Positions 42,457 through 51,148 of a stretch of DNA of 51,148 bases are shown here, piece by piece. The notes beneath the pieces were generated by a model. That model made no database searches, was not told the origin of the DNA, and saw only the letters and a list, made by a program, of their open reading frames with translations. Each line of letters opens with the position of its first letter. Position 1 is the first letter of the stretch. A program made the translations under genes and the position numbers. This DNA is from Deltaproteobacteria bacterium (lineage in GTDB: Bacteria > Desulfobacterota > Desulfarculia > Adiutricales > Adiutricaceae). The stretch spans positions 1 to 51,148 of the forward strand of contig JAISEL010000079.1 of assembly GCA_031264185.1 (NCBI GenBank), written 5' to 3'.

Positions 42457-42799
42457 AATCCAACGTAGAGAATATGGAATGTATTGAGAAGAGATTATTT
42501 CGCCGATAGATTCTTCCCTGATTTAGATGTGGCGATGAAACAAGCAAATTATGGCCTATCTCAAATAAAAACCAACAGAATCGCTCTCCGCAGTTTAACA
42601 TGCTGGCCCTGGATTAACGCAGCCTTGAAAGCAACTTAGAATTAGTCCGGATTTTTGTATGCCCTCCCGGCAAGGACATTGCCCGCAGGTGATTTCAGGG
42701 ACCGAGTATTCAGGATAGACTTCGGTTCCCCGCGGCCGGGAAGAGGCCTAAAACCAAAAGTTCCGACTGTCCGGTCAGCCGGTTTTTGCCGCCGGTTTT

Positions 42800-44776
42800 T
42801 ATCTGGTGCGGTTTACGAGAGCCAAGACCGCAGTCCAGCCGAAATCCCCTTCAGAGCGTGGTATGATTGACATCAATCAATGGCGGCCTGAATTGCATGT
42901 TTTTCGGCGGCTGGTGGGGGATTCGGGGCTGACAGGCGGAACTTCCATTTTTTGGAACAGGGAGCCGGGGGGTGAGATAAGCAGTTCTAAGGAAGATTAC
43001 AAAATTTCCGGGTCTCCGGGCAGTCAGCCCGGACTCTGCCGGCTGGACCAGCGGCCGTCCGGGGCCGACTGCTCTGCAGGGACAGAATTCCAGGCCTGGC
43101 CTGAATCGGGGCTTTATTGGGATGTTGACGGATCACCGGCAATGATCTCCAGCCAGAAAGAGATCTCTGTATGATATGTCTTTTTTAGCCTCCCGCAAGG
43201 GCCGTCATCTGAGGCTGCTTGACTATGACAATTACGGCAGGCGAAAAGCTTAAAGGATTGGTTGAAGTCGATTTGCCCTTTGAGAATTATATTTCCCAGG
43301 ACCCTCTTTACGTTGACAAGACATCTTATATATACAGCATGGTCAGCAATGTAAAACGCCGGTTCCTGGTCCCTCCAGGCCCAGAAGGTTCGGAACAACA
43401 CTGCTGCTGGACACTCTCAATGAGCTGTTTTTAGGCCACCGCCATCTTTTTGATAGTCTTTGGACAGGCCGGGAGACCGATTGCGATTTTCAGCCCCATC
43501 CGGTCATTCGTCTGTCCATGAACTACGCCGAGACCGACAGTCCCAGACAATTGAAAGCCGCCATCAAAAATGGACTCTTGAGGGCGGCAAAATCCCTGGA
43601 TATTCCCGTCACCAATAAAAGCTGCAGCCTGATTTTGAAAGATCTTCTGGCGGATATTTACGGCAACCCCGGCTTAGGCGCAGTGATAAGGCCATCTCCC
43701 TTTTGCCGGAATACGGCGGTTTGCGGCTTTGCTGTGTCTGAGTTCGACCATTATTTTAGTAACGGAATGGAGGATCTGCTTCAGGCCCGAACAGAAAGCG
43801 GATATATGCCGCCTGGCGGCCTGGTCAGCGATCTGGGAGAAAAGACTCTGGTCTGGCATGACGGCTTTAATTGGCTGGGACCGGAGAGAGTTCTGAATCC
43901 ATACGCCCCGTGAACTTTTTTTCCGGCAAAATGTTCGACGGTTACCGGGTTCGAAGCGGACAGCCCTCCCGTCTCAAGAAGATGATCAGTCAAAGGCTTC
44001 AGGGTTTTCCGGCACCTCATACGGAAGAATATCTTTCTTCAAATCTCAGAAAAGTCGATCTCCGGCGCCTGAAACCTGTACCGGTACTTTTTCACTCCGG
44101 TTACCTGACCATTGATAAAGTCATTTTCTTTTCCCCAAAAGCAAAAAGGGCCTGAAAAAAACGGGAAGCCCCAATAGGCTGCACCTTCAAGTTTCCGAAC
44201 AGCGAAGCGGAGACCGGCTGTGAAGAAATTTTGGAGGATGTTTCGGCCGGCCGGGCTATAATTTTAAGCCTGACTCCCAAATTTTTGGCCGCCGTAGACG
44301 GCCTGGATTCCGAGACCATCAGGATTTTGTTCGCAAATTTGCTGTCCTTCATCACTTTCTGTCAGCATACGCCGGATGAGTCCTTTCAGCACGCCCTTTT
44401 TCATGGATGTTTGGCTTCAGGCGGACTTAAGGTGTAGGGTGAAGCGGCCGGTACCGCCGGACGCACGGACATCGCTGCGGAGCGCCCCTGGAATAAGTAT
44501 CTTATAACTGAGGTCAGTTGCCGGAAAAAAGAAGAGGGCCGTACTGATTCTGACCTGAAAAAGGAGCTGACTGAAGCTTCAAAGGAAGCCTTGAAGCAGA
44601 CTGTTATAAATGACTGCGCCGGACCGATCAGGGGCACGGCCAAAGGGATCATCGGTTTTTTCCTGGCTGTGTACGGAAGCATGTCAGACCGGATTTCGTG
44701 ACAAAAGATCTCATGAAGCCGCAGCCTGTCCGGTGAGGCCAAAAGTTTTTTCCGGCAGCTCAGGAGGGCAGAACTG
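42800..44776. repeat. Tandem duplication, copy B
   Basis: Second copy of 40195-42370. The leader (42800-43224) aligns well; in it a 122-codon frame (42806-43174) is open, but copy A has stops and shifts in it, so it may be chance. The gene part has several lesions. Confidence 0.85.
43225..44736 (+). pseudogene. AAA-ATPase/DUF1703 gene, decayed copy
   Basis: Starts MTITAGEKLKGLVEVDLPFE and follows copy A to about 43370, where one base is lost (GTCCCTCCAGG for TTCCTCTCCAGG). In the Walker A region AAA has become ACA (Lys to Thr). A deletion of about 200 bp at 43692 removes the Walker B and sensor region. Further shifts near 43911 and 44150 and a stop (GGTGTAGGG for GGTGTCGGG) near 44436 follow. 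The 3' end keeps the copy A stop (CCGGTGAGG). It cannot make a working ATPase. Confidence 0.9.
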
Positions 44777-44787
44777 TAATGTATTAT

Positions 44788-44813
44788 AAAAAGCCGGCGA
44801 CGGAGCCGGTTTA
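44788..44813 (-). terminator. Terminator of the hpt-lipoprotein operon
   Basis: On the minus strand AAACCGGC, loop TCCGTC, GCCGGCTTTTT; one mismatch in the stem. It lies 15 bp after the lipoprotein stop. Confidence 0.75.
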
Positions 44814-44827
44814 ATTATTTGGGGAGT

Positions 44828-45775
44828 TCAGTTATCCCAGGTTTCAATATACTCTCCCGGATGGACCTGACCTTCGGTGACTTCCAGGACTGTGCGTCCC
44901 GGAGAGACTTCGGTTACCGTCAAGCGGGCTTGGGGGGCGCCGGGGAGCTGGTAGGGCACATTGATGGCATTGGTGACCACTTCTGCGGCGGGCAGATAAA
45001 CAAATTTAAGGCCCCGTTTCATGTTCACTTCAGAGCCGTAAGCAATGGCTACGGATTTTTCCCCGACAAATTCGGTTATCTGAGCTTTAAAAGGCAGAGC
45101 GGCCAGACCGTCCAGGGCTCGGAGATAGGCTTCTTCTATGGCCATATCCAGACTTTCTTCAATGGCTTCCTGGGGCGGCGGCGGAGGATCGGTGGTGGAA
45201 GCGAAAGGGTCGCGCTGGTCGGAGCCGACTTTATAGGTGGCCGTATTGGCCCGGGTTGCCAGGACTACGCCGTTGGACGTGTCATAGGCCGTCAGCAGCA
45301 GCATAGCCTCAACATACTGCTGCTGACGGGTGAAGTAGCGGATAATTCTCCGCCAGCCCTTCCTCTGGTGGTGCTGGTCCAACTGGGCAATGGCGCCTTC
45401 AATGATGATGTTGACATTAGTGTCCCGGCCCAGCTGGATGACCTGTTCCGGGGTCAGGGGACCGGTGAAACCGCGAACAGCCATGGCTTTTTCCATTTCT
45501 GTGGCCGGAACAATCAAAAGCTGACTGTTACTGCTGAATTCGTCGGCAATTAGCCGGGCTATATTGGGACCGGCCTCGGGCGTGCCCATACCGACCTCAT
45601 CAACAAATGGCACCACCCCGACTTTGAGTTTGACAGGACTTATGAAATCGGCCAGGCCCAGGGAAAAAACATGGAACTGGTTGTCTCTGGCCATGTCACG
45701 GAAAACCCCGCAGCCGGACAGAAGAAACAGTAGTATCACAACCCCCAGACGGGTCAGGTGGGCCTTGTGTGGCAT
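44828..45775 (-). CDS. CsgG/LpoB-like outer membrane lipoprotein
   Basis: 315 aa. Signal peptide with lipobox LLSGC, Cys22 being the lipidated residue. The next 200 residues have KLKVGVVPFVDEVGMGTPEA, NIARLIADEFSSNSQLLIVP and GRDTNVNIIIEGAIAQLDQH, the pattern of the CsgG/LpoB/TolB-N-like domain (a beta-alpha repeat). The C-terminal region (about 225-315) looks like a beta-rich FlgT-like C-terminal part. A Pro-rich linker (TTDPPPPPQEA) lies between. Function is uncertain: it could aid a peptidoglycan synthase, flagellar assembly or export. It is the last gene of the minus-strand operon. Confidence 0.65.
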   Translation of the reverse strand: MPHKAHLTRLGVVILLFLLSGCGVFRDMARDNQFHVFSLGLADFISPVKLKVGVVPFVDEVGMGTPEAGPNIARLIADEFSSNSQLLIVPATEMEKAMAVRGFTGPLTPEQVIQLGRDTNVNIIIEGAIAQLDQHHQRKGWRRIIRYFTRQQQYVEAMLLLTAYDTSNGVVLATRANTATYKVGSDQRDPFASTTDPPPPPQEAIEESLDMAIEEAYLRALDGLAALPFKAQITEFVGEKSVAIAYGSEVNMKRGLKFVYLPAAEVVTNAINVPYQLPGAPQARLTVTEVSPGRTVLEVTEGQVHPGEYIETWDN

Positions 45776-45943
45776 GGCATACTCCGCAGAAATTTGTATT
45801 TAAAATCCTAAAACTAACCCTTTGGCAGAGCCGCTTCAGGAAGAACTCAAGTTCCCCATAAGACAATAAGACAATTAATCTCTAAAGTTACCCAAAATAC
45901 AGCCGGACTGTCAACTATTTAAAAAAATTTAACTCCAAAGCCG
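45776..45943. other. Intergenic before lipoprotein gene
   Basis: 168 bp without a gene; it may hold a secondary promoter for the lipoprotein gene. Confidence 0.4.
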
Positions 45944-48322
45944 TCAGGCCCGGCCCCAGAACGTCTGGTTGGCTGTTTCCAGGTGGGGCAGATGGAGGGA
46001 CAGGTGTTTGGCCACCAGGTAAGCTGAGTGGATGGAGTAATAGCCGCCTACACCCGGGTCCGGCCAGAGATTATTGGGATGCTCGGCCATATACTCTTTA
46101 AAAGCCGGCACCCCCCGGGAGACTATGAGCTTGACCGTCGGTCTGGTCAGGCCGGTTAAAGCGGCGGCTATAAATTCCGAGATCCAGGCTGGACTGTCGG
46201 ACTCAAATGTGGCCGGCTGGCCGCCCAGAGCCATGGCCAGAGTCTTGGCCTCGGCGCTGACTTCCCTGACAAAATTAGCCATGGCCAGGGGATTGCGGAG
46301 TTCTCTTTTGTGGTGAAGGAAAGCGCCGTACAGGGAATAGGCGTCAATTAAGGCGGCCGCCGTCTGGACGCCTATGGGATCGTCACTTAAATGGACTTTA
46401 AAAGATCCGAACTTAAACAGCGACGATTCCGACATCCGGCCGGTTTTGACCGGACCGGCCAGGATCCACAGACCGCCCAGATTCTGGAGCAGATCGTCGG
46501 GATAAAAAGGCCCGGACAGAACTAGGATATTCGTTTTCGGACGTCCGGCCGCCACCGCCGCTTCCCAGGCCATCTGGACGGTCAGCCGGTGGGACAGGCG
46601 GTCAAAACCCCGGCTGGCTAAGATTAAGCTTTTCAGGTCCCCGGAAAAGGCGAAAATGGTCTTAAAAAGATCGGCTGTCTCTTCCGGGGGAGTGGCTACA
46701 ATGACTTCGCTGGCTTTGCGGAAGGCTTCCATAAAGTCATAGGTGGGAAAGACGTTTTTCGGCAGGCGGGTATCGAACCCGGCCAGGCCCCGGGTTTCGG
46801 CCATGGACTGGATAGCCGCTTCCGAGGGATCATATAGAGAAAGAGAGGAATTGTGAAACTTTTTGTCATTTAAGGTCCGGCGCCCGATGAACGTGACTAC
46901 CGAAAACCCCCAGCGTCCGGCCCCGCAGACAACCAGGTTTTCTTTGGCCGAGGGGCTGTACAGGCGGCGGTCGCTGTGGGTGGCGTAATAGGACAGGGTG
47001 TGGGGTGAGATGATTTGAGGCATTTTGGCGAAAAGTCTGGGCTTTATGACTTTCCGCCTGGTCAGGGATTCTAACCCGTCGGCAACGGTTTCGGCTAAAG
47101 TGTGATCCCGGATATAATCTTCCAGATCCGGCTCCTGGCCGAAAACCCGGCGGTGGTAATTCTGGATAAACTCCAGAGCGTGGGCTGCGGACTCTTCTAA
47201 AGTTTCGTCTTTCTCCCGGCGTATGGGATCCAGCCCCCCGGCCGTCAGCTGGGAAGCCATGATCTTTTTGTCTTTGGCAATCTCCCGGATGGCGTAAAGA
47301 GCGGTAAACTCATCTAAAGCCAGATCCCTGGGCCCTTCCTGCCACTCGGCTTTCAGGTCCGACAATAAACGGCTCTGACCGAAAGCCACAAAGGTCCGGC
47401 CGTAGATGTTCCTGAGGCCTCTGGCCAGACTTCTTATGGGCTTTAAGGGATTTTTCAGTAATTCCCTCCACATCCGGTGACCGGACAGCCACGACCAGAC
47501 GCCTAAACCTTCGGCCAGATCCCGGTCCTCGGGCACCCGGCTGTAATTTATGATGACCGGCTGGACTAAAACATCGGTCCGGGCGGCTAAAGAGCCCTGG
47601 ATAGTCACCAGACGCCTGGGATAACGGAGACTGCCGTCCCGGGTTCTGGCCCCGCCGGACCAGGCTTCCAGAAATATGCCCTGGGGTTTGCCGATTTCGG
47701 CTAAGGCCTGACAGTAATGGAAAAGAGCCGAAAGATAAGTTCGGCTGGCCCCTTTGCGGACAATGACGTAAGAACCGAGCATGAGCATAGTGGCCAGAGT
47801 CGGGGTGGCCATCATATTCTGGCCGGCGGCGAACAAAGGCATGTTCAAATTATTCTGGTCCAGAAAAACATTAAATATGAATTCGTCCCAGTGGGAAGAA
47901 TGGTTAATCAGATAAACAATGCCCAGCCCTTCCCGCTGGGCTTTTTGCAGCTGGGGCAGGTATTTAAGCTCTCTTTGATCGGCTGAGGTAAAGATTCTGT
48001 TTTGATCTCCGGACTGAAAAAGATGGGTAATTAAATTATAGCAGGCTCCCTTGGCCGCCTGATGGAGTTCGGCATTATAACGGCAGGAAATCAGGTTAAC
48101 CAGACCGGTCAGTTCCTGCCGGTTGGCCGGTTCGCCTTTATCTTCCAGAGCCCGGGCCGTTAAATCCACAGCCAGCCGGGCAATTTGGTCCTGATCTTCG
48201 AAAGCCGGTCCGGTCCGGCTGACTTTTTCCATGTAGGTTTTTCCTGGTTCCAGGCCGGCCAGGTATCTGGCTGTTTTGACAAAATCCAGACGCTCGAAAG
48301 CGGCTTTCATTATAAAATTCAT
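45944..48322 (-). CDS. PlsB-like acyltransferase fused to GpsA-like G3P dehydrogenase
   Basis: 792 aa. Residues about 60-430 form a glycerol-3-phosphate acyltransferase domain of the PlsB group: motif I NHSSHWDEF (HX4D, His141 and Asp146), motif II-like GSYVIVRKGASRTYLSALFH, motif III EAWSGGARTRDGSLRYP. Residues about 460-790 form an NAD(P)-dependent glycerol-3-phosphate dehydrogenase domain of the GpsA type: NLVVCGAGRWGFSVVTFIGR (GxGxxG), SLSLYDPSEAAIQ, SEVIVATPPEE, LILASRGFDRLSHRLTVQMA and VLSGPFYPDDLL. A fused enzyme would make glycerol-3-phosphate and acylate it in one chain. The usual catalytic Lys of GpsA is not obvious, so the second domain may be altered. ATG at 48322 (MNFIMKAAFERL) is chosen over GTG at 48352. 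Confidence 0.8.
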   Translation of the reverse strand: MNFIMKAAFERLDFVKTARYLAGLEPGKTYMEKVSRTGPAFEDQDQIARLAVDLTARALEDKGEPANRQELTGLVNLISCRYNAELHQAAKGACYNLITHLFQSGDQNRIFTSADQRELKYLPQLQKAQREGLGIVYLINHSSHWDEFIFNVFLDQNNLNMPLFAAGQNMMATPTLATMLMLGSYVIVRKGASRTYLSALFHYCQALAEIGKPQGIFLEAWSGGARTRDGSLRYPRRLVTIQGSLAARTDVLVQPVIINYSRVPEDRDLAEGLGVWSWLSGHRMWRELLKNPLKPIRSLARGLRNIYGRTFVAFGQSRLLSDLKAEWQEGPRDLALDEFTALYAIREIAKDKKIMASQLTAGGLDPIRREKDETLEESAAHALEFIQNYHRRVFGQEPDLEDYIRDHTLAETVADGLESLTRRKVIKPRLFAKMPQIISPHTLSYYATHSDRRLYSPSAKENLVVCGAGRWGFSVVTFIGRRTLNDKKFHNSSLSLYDPSEAAIQSMAETRGLAGFDTRLPKNVFPTYDFMEAFRKASEVIVATPPEETADLFKTIFAFSGDLKSLILASRGFDRLSHRLTVQMAWEAAVAAGRPKTNILVLSGPFYPDDLLQNLGGLWILAGPVKTGRMSESSLFKFGSFKVHLSDDPIGVQTAAALIDAYSLYGAFLHHKRELRNPLAMANFVREVSAEAKTLAMALGGQPATFESDSPAWISEFIAAALTGLTRPTVKLIVSRGVPAFKEYMAEHPNNLWPDPGVGGYYSIHSAYLVAKHLSLHLPHLETANQTFWGRA

Positions 48323-48417
48323 AAATTTAGTACCTAAGGGCAGCGGTTGCACCGGATTCGTTCTCCGTGTTGGTCAGGCCCTGAAACAGTCTCAGCCGGG
48401 GTTGCCGGGCGATGGTC

Positions 48418-49731
48418 CTAGGGAGCGGAACTGACCGGCTCCAGAATATAAGCCTCCAGATCTTCCGGCAGACGGTCAAAAACCAGCATAAAAGGGACAG
48501 CCTTGTTGGGCGGCACATTGACATTGGAATTGTCCTGGCCGCCTTTTAATGAAAGCCGGGCTAAAATTTCCGGCATGGGCAGAGAGGTCAGCTCCTCCTC
48601 GGTCAGGTAATTACCGGCAAAAACCTGACGTTCGGCCACCACTTCCCCTTTACTGTCTTTCAAGGAGCCTTTCAGGCGGATAAAACTGCGGCGGGCCGGA
48701 TAACCGTTGGAAATCCGGCCGGTAATAATTAAGATGCGCCCGGAGCTGCGGTTAATCCGGTAGTGGTGGCTTTCCTGATCCTGGACAAAATTAAGCCTGG
48801 CCGAGTTATTAGGATCGCTGCCGGCCTCGTCAGCAGGCCGGTCGGCCGAGCCGGGGACTGATCCGGGTCCCGGATCTTCCGGTGAGTTAAGGCCGGTCGC
48901 CTGGAGGGCCACCTGGCTTTGGGGTTTTTGCCAGACTGACAGAAAAAAAAGGCCGATGACTAAAAAAGCGATGACTATGGCCGCAATCAAAAAAAATTTC
49001 CGGTTACTGCTGGCCGGCTCTCTTTTTTTAGGCTGGCGGCTTAAGGCCGGCCCGGGGGGTAAAGGGTCCGAAGGAGAGCCGGCCGGTTCCGGCCCCCCGG
49101 TCATTTCGTACGGTCCGTCTGAAACCGGAACATCTTCAGGGGCTTTTTCAAAAATGACTTTGCGTCTGACGGGCCCGGCCGTCACCGGCTCGTCTGACAG
49201 ACCCAGATCAAAATTATTGGACCCGAGGTCCTCAAAATCGGGCTCATTTTCTTCATATGGGCTGATGCTCCGGCCCCCGAAATCAGCCGCCGGCTCTTCG
49301 CCGGGATAATCCAAAGGAAAGCCGGGCTGAACCTTATTGGAGCCCGCAGATTCATGACCTGCAGCCGGATCCGCGCCTCTCCCCGGCGGTTCGGCCGGCA
49401 GGAACCGCTCGGCCGGGTAGGGGGGGCGGGCCAGCAGGACAGGTCTTCGGTTCCGGGGGGAAGGTGTCCGGTCAGAATCAAAGAGATCGTCCAGTTCCCG
49501 GTCCAGAGCATCCATTGAGCCCTGGTCATAAGGATTAGACGACCGGGGATTGCGGTTTTGGGAATTACAGGGCTCTTCTTCCGGAGACCGGGACGGTTCC
49601 GGCTCGTCCGGGGCTCTGAAAACCGTAAAGATATGCTGGCAGTTGGAACAGCGCACCCGCGAACCGGTTTGCTTGATAAGCTCGTCAGCTACCCGGAACT
49701 TGGTCTGACACTCTTCGCAGGTGATGATCAT
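48418..49731 (-). CDS. Zinc-ribbon, membrane-anchored DUF3426 protein
   Basis: 437 aa. An N-terminal MJ0042-type zinc ribbon, MIITCEECQTKFRVADELIK then CSNCQHIF (two CxxC pairs), a long acidic, Pro-rich disordered linker (about 45-240), one membrane helix KFFLIAAIVIAFLVIGLFFL, and a C-terminal DUF3426 domain with SSGRILIITGRISNGYPARR and IRLKGSLKDSKGEVVAE. This is a common layout in delta- and other proteobacteria; function unknown. ATG at 49731 is chosen: the ribbon starts right after it, as in relatives. It is 30 bp downstream of hpt. Confidence 0.85.
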   Translation of the reverse strand: MIITCEECQTKFRVADELIKQTGSRVRCSNCQHIFTVFRAPDEPEPSRSPEEEPCNSQNRNPRSSNPYDQGSMDALDRELDDLFDSDRTPSPRNRRPVLLARPPYPAERFLPAEPPGRGADPAAGHESAGSNKVQPGFPLDYPGEEPAADFGGRSISPYEENEPDFEDLGSNNFDLGLSDEPVTAGPVRRKVIFEKAPEDVPVSDGPYEMTGGPEPAGSPSDPLPPGPALSRQPKKREPASSNRKFFLIAAIVIAFLVIGLFFLSVWQKPQSQVALQATGLNSPEDPGPGSVPGSADRPADEAGSDPNNSARLNFVQDQESHHYRINRSSGRILIITGRISNGYPARRSFIRLKGSLKDSKGEVVAERQVFAGNYLTEEELTSLPMPEILARLSLKGGQDNSNVNVPPNKAVPFMLVFDRLPEDLEAYILEPVSSAP

Positions 49732-49761
49732 CTTGCCTTCCAAAGGGTTTTAGTCAGCGGA

Positions 49762-50319
49762 TTACTGGGGGGTTTTAAGGACGTAAATTCCGGGCAGCTG
49801 CCGGTATTTTTCAGCATAGTCAAGTCCGTAGCCCACTAAGAAGCCGTCTTCCACCGTAAAACCGATATAATCAAGGGGTATTTCTACCCGGCGGCGGGCT
49901 GTTTTGTTGACCGCCACAGCCAGCTTTAAGGAGGCCGGTTTTTTGCGCCTTAAATGCTCCAAAAGCCAGGCTAAAGTCAGCCCGTAGTCGGCGATATCTT
50001 CCGCCACCAGGACATGGCGGCCCTTGACTTCCTTTTCCAGGTTTTTAAGCATAACCACGTGGGTGCTGGCTTCGGTCTGATTCTGGTAACTGGACAGGCG
50101 GACAAAATCTATCTGGACAGGCAGATCCAGATTCCGGACCAGATCGGCTAAAAAAATAAAGGCCCCGTTCAGGATGCCAATGACCAGCAAAGGCTCTTCC
50201 GGGGCCAGAAGATCCTGATAGTCCAGAGTAATGGCCCGGCCCATTTCCGCCACCCTGACCCCTATTTCCTGGGGGCTGAAAACTGTCTCCAAGGCCGGCA
50301 GCTGGGAAGAGATAGCCAT
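49762..50319 (-). CDS. hpt: Hypoxanthine phosphoribosyltransferase
   Basis: 185 aa. PRTase fold: GAFIFLADLVRNLDLPVQID, the PRPP-binding motif VLVAEDIADYGLTLAWLLEH, and KYRQLPGIYVL at the end, as in bacterial HPRTs. The enzyme salvages hypoxanthine (and guanine) with PRPP. In most HPRTs the motif reads VEDIIDTG or VEDIIDSG; here Tyr replaces the Thr/Ser that touches the PRPP phosphate, which is unusual. ATG at 50319 is chosen (AGGACC 3 bases before it); the upstream start at 50343 adds 8 residues. It is first in a minus-strand operon. Confidence 0.9.
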   Translation of the reverse strand: MAISSQLPALETVFSPQEIGVRVAEMGRAITLDYQDLLAPEEPLLVIGILNGAFIFLADLVRNLDLPVQIDFVRLSSYQNQTEASTHVVMLKNLEKEVKGRHVLVAEDIADYGLTLAWLLEHLRRKKPASLKLAVAVNKTARRRVEIPLDYIGFTVEDGFLVGYGLDYAEKYRQLPGIYVLKTPQ

Positions 50320-50985
50320 AAAGGTCCTATGAATAAAAACCAACTATTCAGACTTAAAAAGAATTGGTTGCAGAAAAATAAATGCCAAAGGGACGAAAAA
50401 ATAATAATATTTTACAGACATATAGCGGCAAAAGATAACTAAAAGACTAATCCAAAATAATGGCCGATTTAATCTTAAAGACCTTTATTTAACCATGTCT
50501 ATTGATATTACACCTTTTAGCCGGTCAGAGGCAACCACAACTTTTGTTGTCCAGCAATTCTAATTTTGGCCAGCAGCACTTTTCGGATCGTTCAGGCGAG
50601 GACCTGCTGAACAACAGACTCCACTTCCTGAATCTGGTATTGACCGGAACAGGCCGAATCTGCACCATAGTGAACAGTCAGCGTTTCTCCGGATTCTTTG
50701 TTCCGGTTGATCAGAGCCCGGAACCCTAATCCTTTTAAAATAAGTCTGTCAGCTTAAATTTACGAATCTCCAGAGACATCCATATAGTATAAAATAACAT
50801 TAGCCCTGCCTGTTATCTGATTGTTTTTATAAACATTATTAATAAACAACTAAAAATATTTAAAGATTAATTTGTTATAATATATATATTAATTTTATCT
50901 AAGGTATTTGTCATTCTTCTAAAAAATTTGATTTAACTTAAATTTTTTATTGATACATAAATTTTTTCATGTATAATTAGATAAT
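50320..50985. other. Intergenic between hpt and the transposase
   Basis: The right part is very AT-rich. A 75-codon frame at 50502-50729 has no family and is probably noise; a minus-strand frame of about 50 codons at 50590-50745 has no start codon. No RNA gene recognised. Confidence 0.4.
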
Positions 50986-51148
50986 ATGATTCTATTAGAT
51001 AAGTTCACAGGCCTCCTTAGAAAGGCCGAAGAGACTGTTCCTGACCCAAGGAAAGGAAAAAATATTATATTCTCAGTCGCGGATATTGTTTTATCTGCTT
51101 TTGCCGTATTTCAACTGCAATGTTCTTCATGGTTAGAATTTCAAAAAA
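50986..51148 (+). CDS. Transposase, 5' part (ISNCY-like), cut by window end
   Basis: The first 54 codons: MILLDKFTGLLRKAEETVPD, PRKGKNIIFSVADIVLSAFA, VFQLQCSSWLEFQK. This matches the N-terminus of a transposase family with DPRK.....SLADA.LSA.AVF..Q.PS...FQ, common in deltaproteobacteria. The rest lies outside the window. Confidence 0.7.
   Translation, partial: MILLDKFTGLLRKAEETVPDPRKGKNIIFSVADIVLSAFAVFQLQCSSWLEFQK

Noticed and set aside
42806-43174. 122-codon frame in the leader of tandem copy B
   Set aside because: In copy A the same stretch is broken by stops and shifts, so there is no sign of selection for it as a protein.
50502-50729. 75-codon frame upstream of hpt
   Set aside because: No start support and no family resemblance; the opposite strand is equally open, as often in GC-rich spacer.
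1-51148. CRISPR array
   Set aside because: No regularly spaced repeats of 25-40 bp with similar spacers, and no cas genes.
1-51148. tRNA, rRNA, tmRNA, RNase P RNA and SRP RNA genes
   Set aside because: No convincing T-arm/acceptor pattern or conserved RNA core words were found by eye; a structure-based search could still find one.

Overview
The window looks like a chromosomal segment of an anaerobic deltaproteobacterium (Desulfobacterota-like), probably from a genome with many decaying genes. The evidence is a siroheme-route haem enzyme (AhbC), an NrfHA nitrite reductase with Ccs-type (ResB/CcsA) cytochrome c maturation, a hybrid cluster protein beside a Crp/Fnr regulator, and many deltaproteobacterial-style insertion elements and AAA/DUF1703 genes. 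The taxon is inferred; there is no rRNA or marker-gene test here.

Left third (about 1-14,370): an AT-rich accessory region. It is a patchwork of toxin-antitoxin modules (DUF4160/DUF2442, VapB with a frameshifted VapC, BRO-N/Fic, two diverged MNT/HEPN pairs, a PIN gene with a stop codon plus a 67-aa partner, MNT with a broken HepT). They are separated by dispersed repeats, and a 67-aa short gene occurs in four states of decay. Embedded is the remnant of a larger defence locus: the 3' end of a DUF6079-like gene, an intact SMC/OLD-like ATPase, an intact DUF4276 (possibly TOPRIM-like) gene, and the 5' end of a methylase cut at the terminal repeat of a small mobile element. IS1-like and IS1595 fragments and TATTACC...GGTAATA miniature elements follow, then 2.2 kb with no recognisable gene.

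Middle (14,374-28,150): two tandem paralogous polytopic membrane proteins of PTPS-related/GT-C type and a DprE2-like short-chain reductase; then hcp divergent from a Crp/Fnr regulator, with three matching inverted repeats between them; then nrfH-nrfA-resB-ccsA-ahbC, which would together make nitrite reductase, its haem and its haem attachment machinery.

Right half (28,150-51,148): AAA-ATPase/DUF1703 nuclease-like genes (one alone, one in a tandem duplication whose second copy is dead), a decayed ISAzo13 transposase, a small EamA/SMR-like transporter, dksA, and the conserved rpmH-rnpA-yidD-yidC-jag cluster, without dnaA or mnmE beside it. After a 2 kb noncoding stretch with a 645-bp AT-rich element, a minus-strand operon runs hpt - zinc-ribbon/DUF3426 protein - a PlsB-like acyltransferase fused to a GpsA-like dehydrogenase - a lipoprotein, ending in a terminator. 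The window ends inside a transposase gene.
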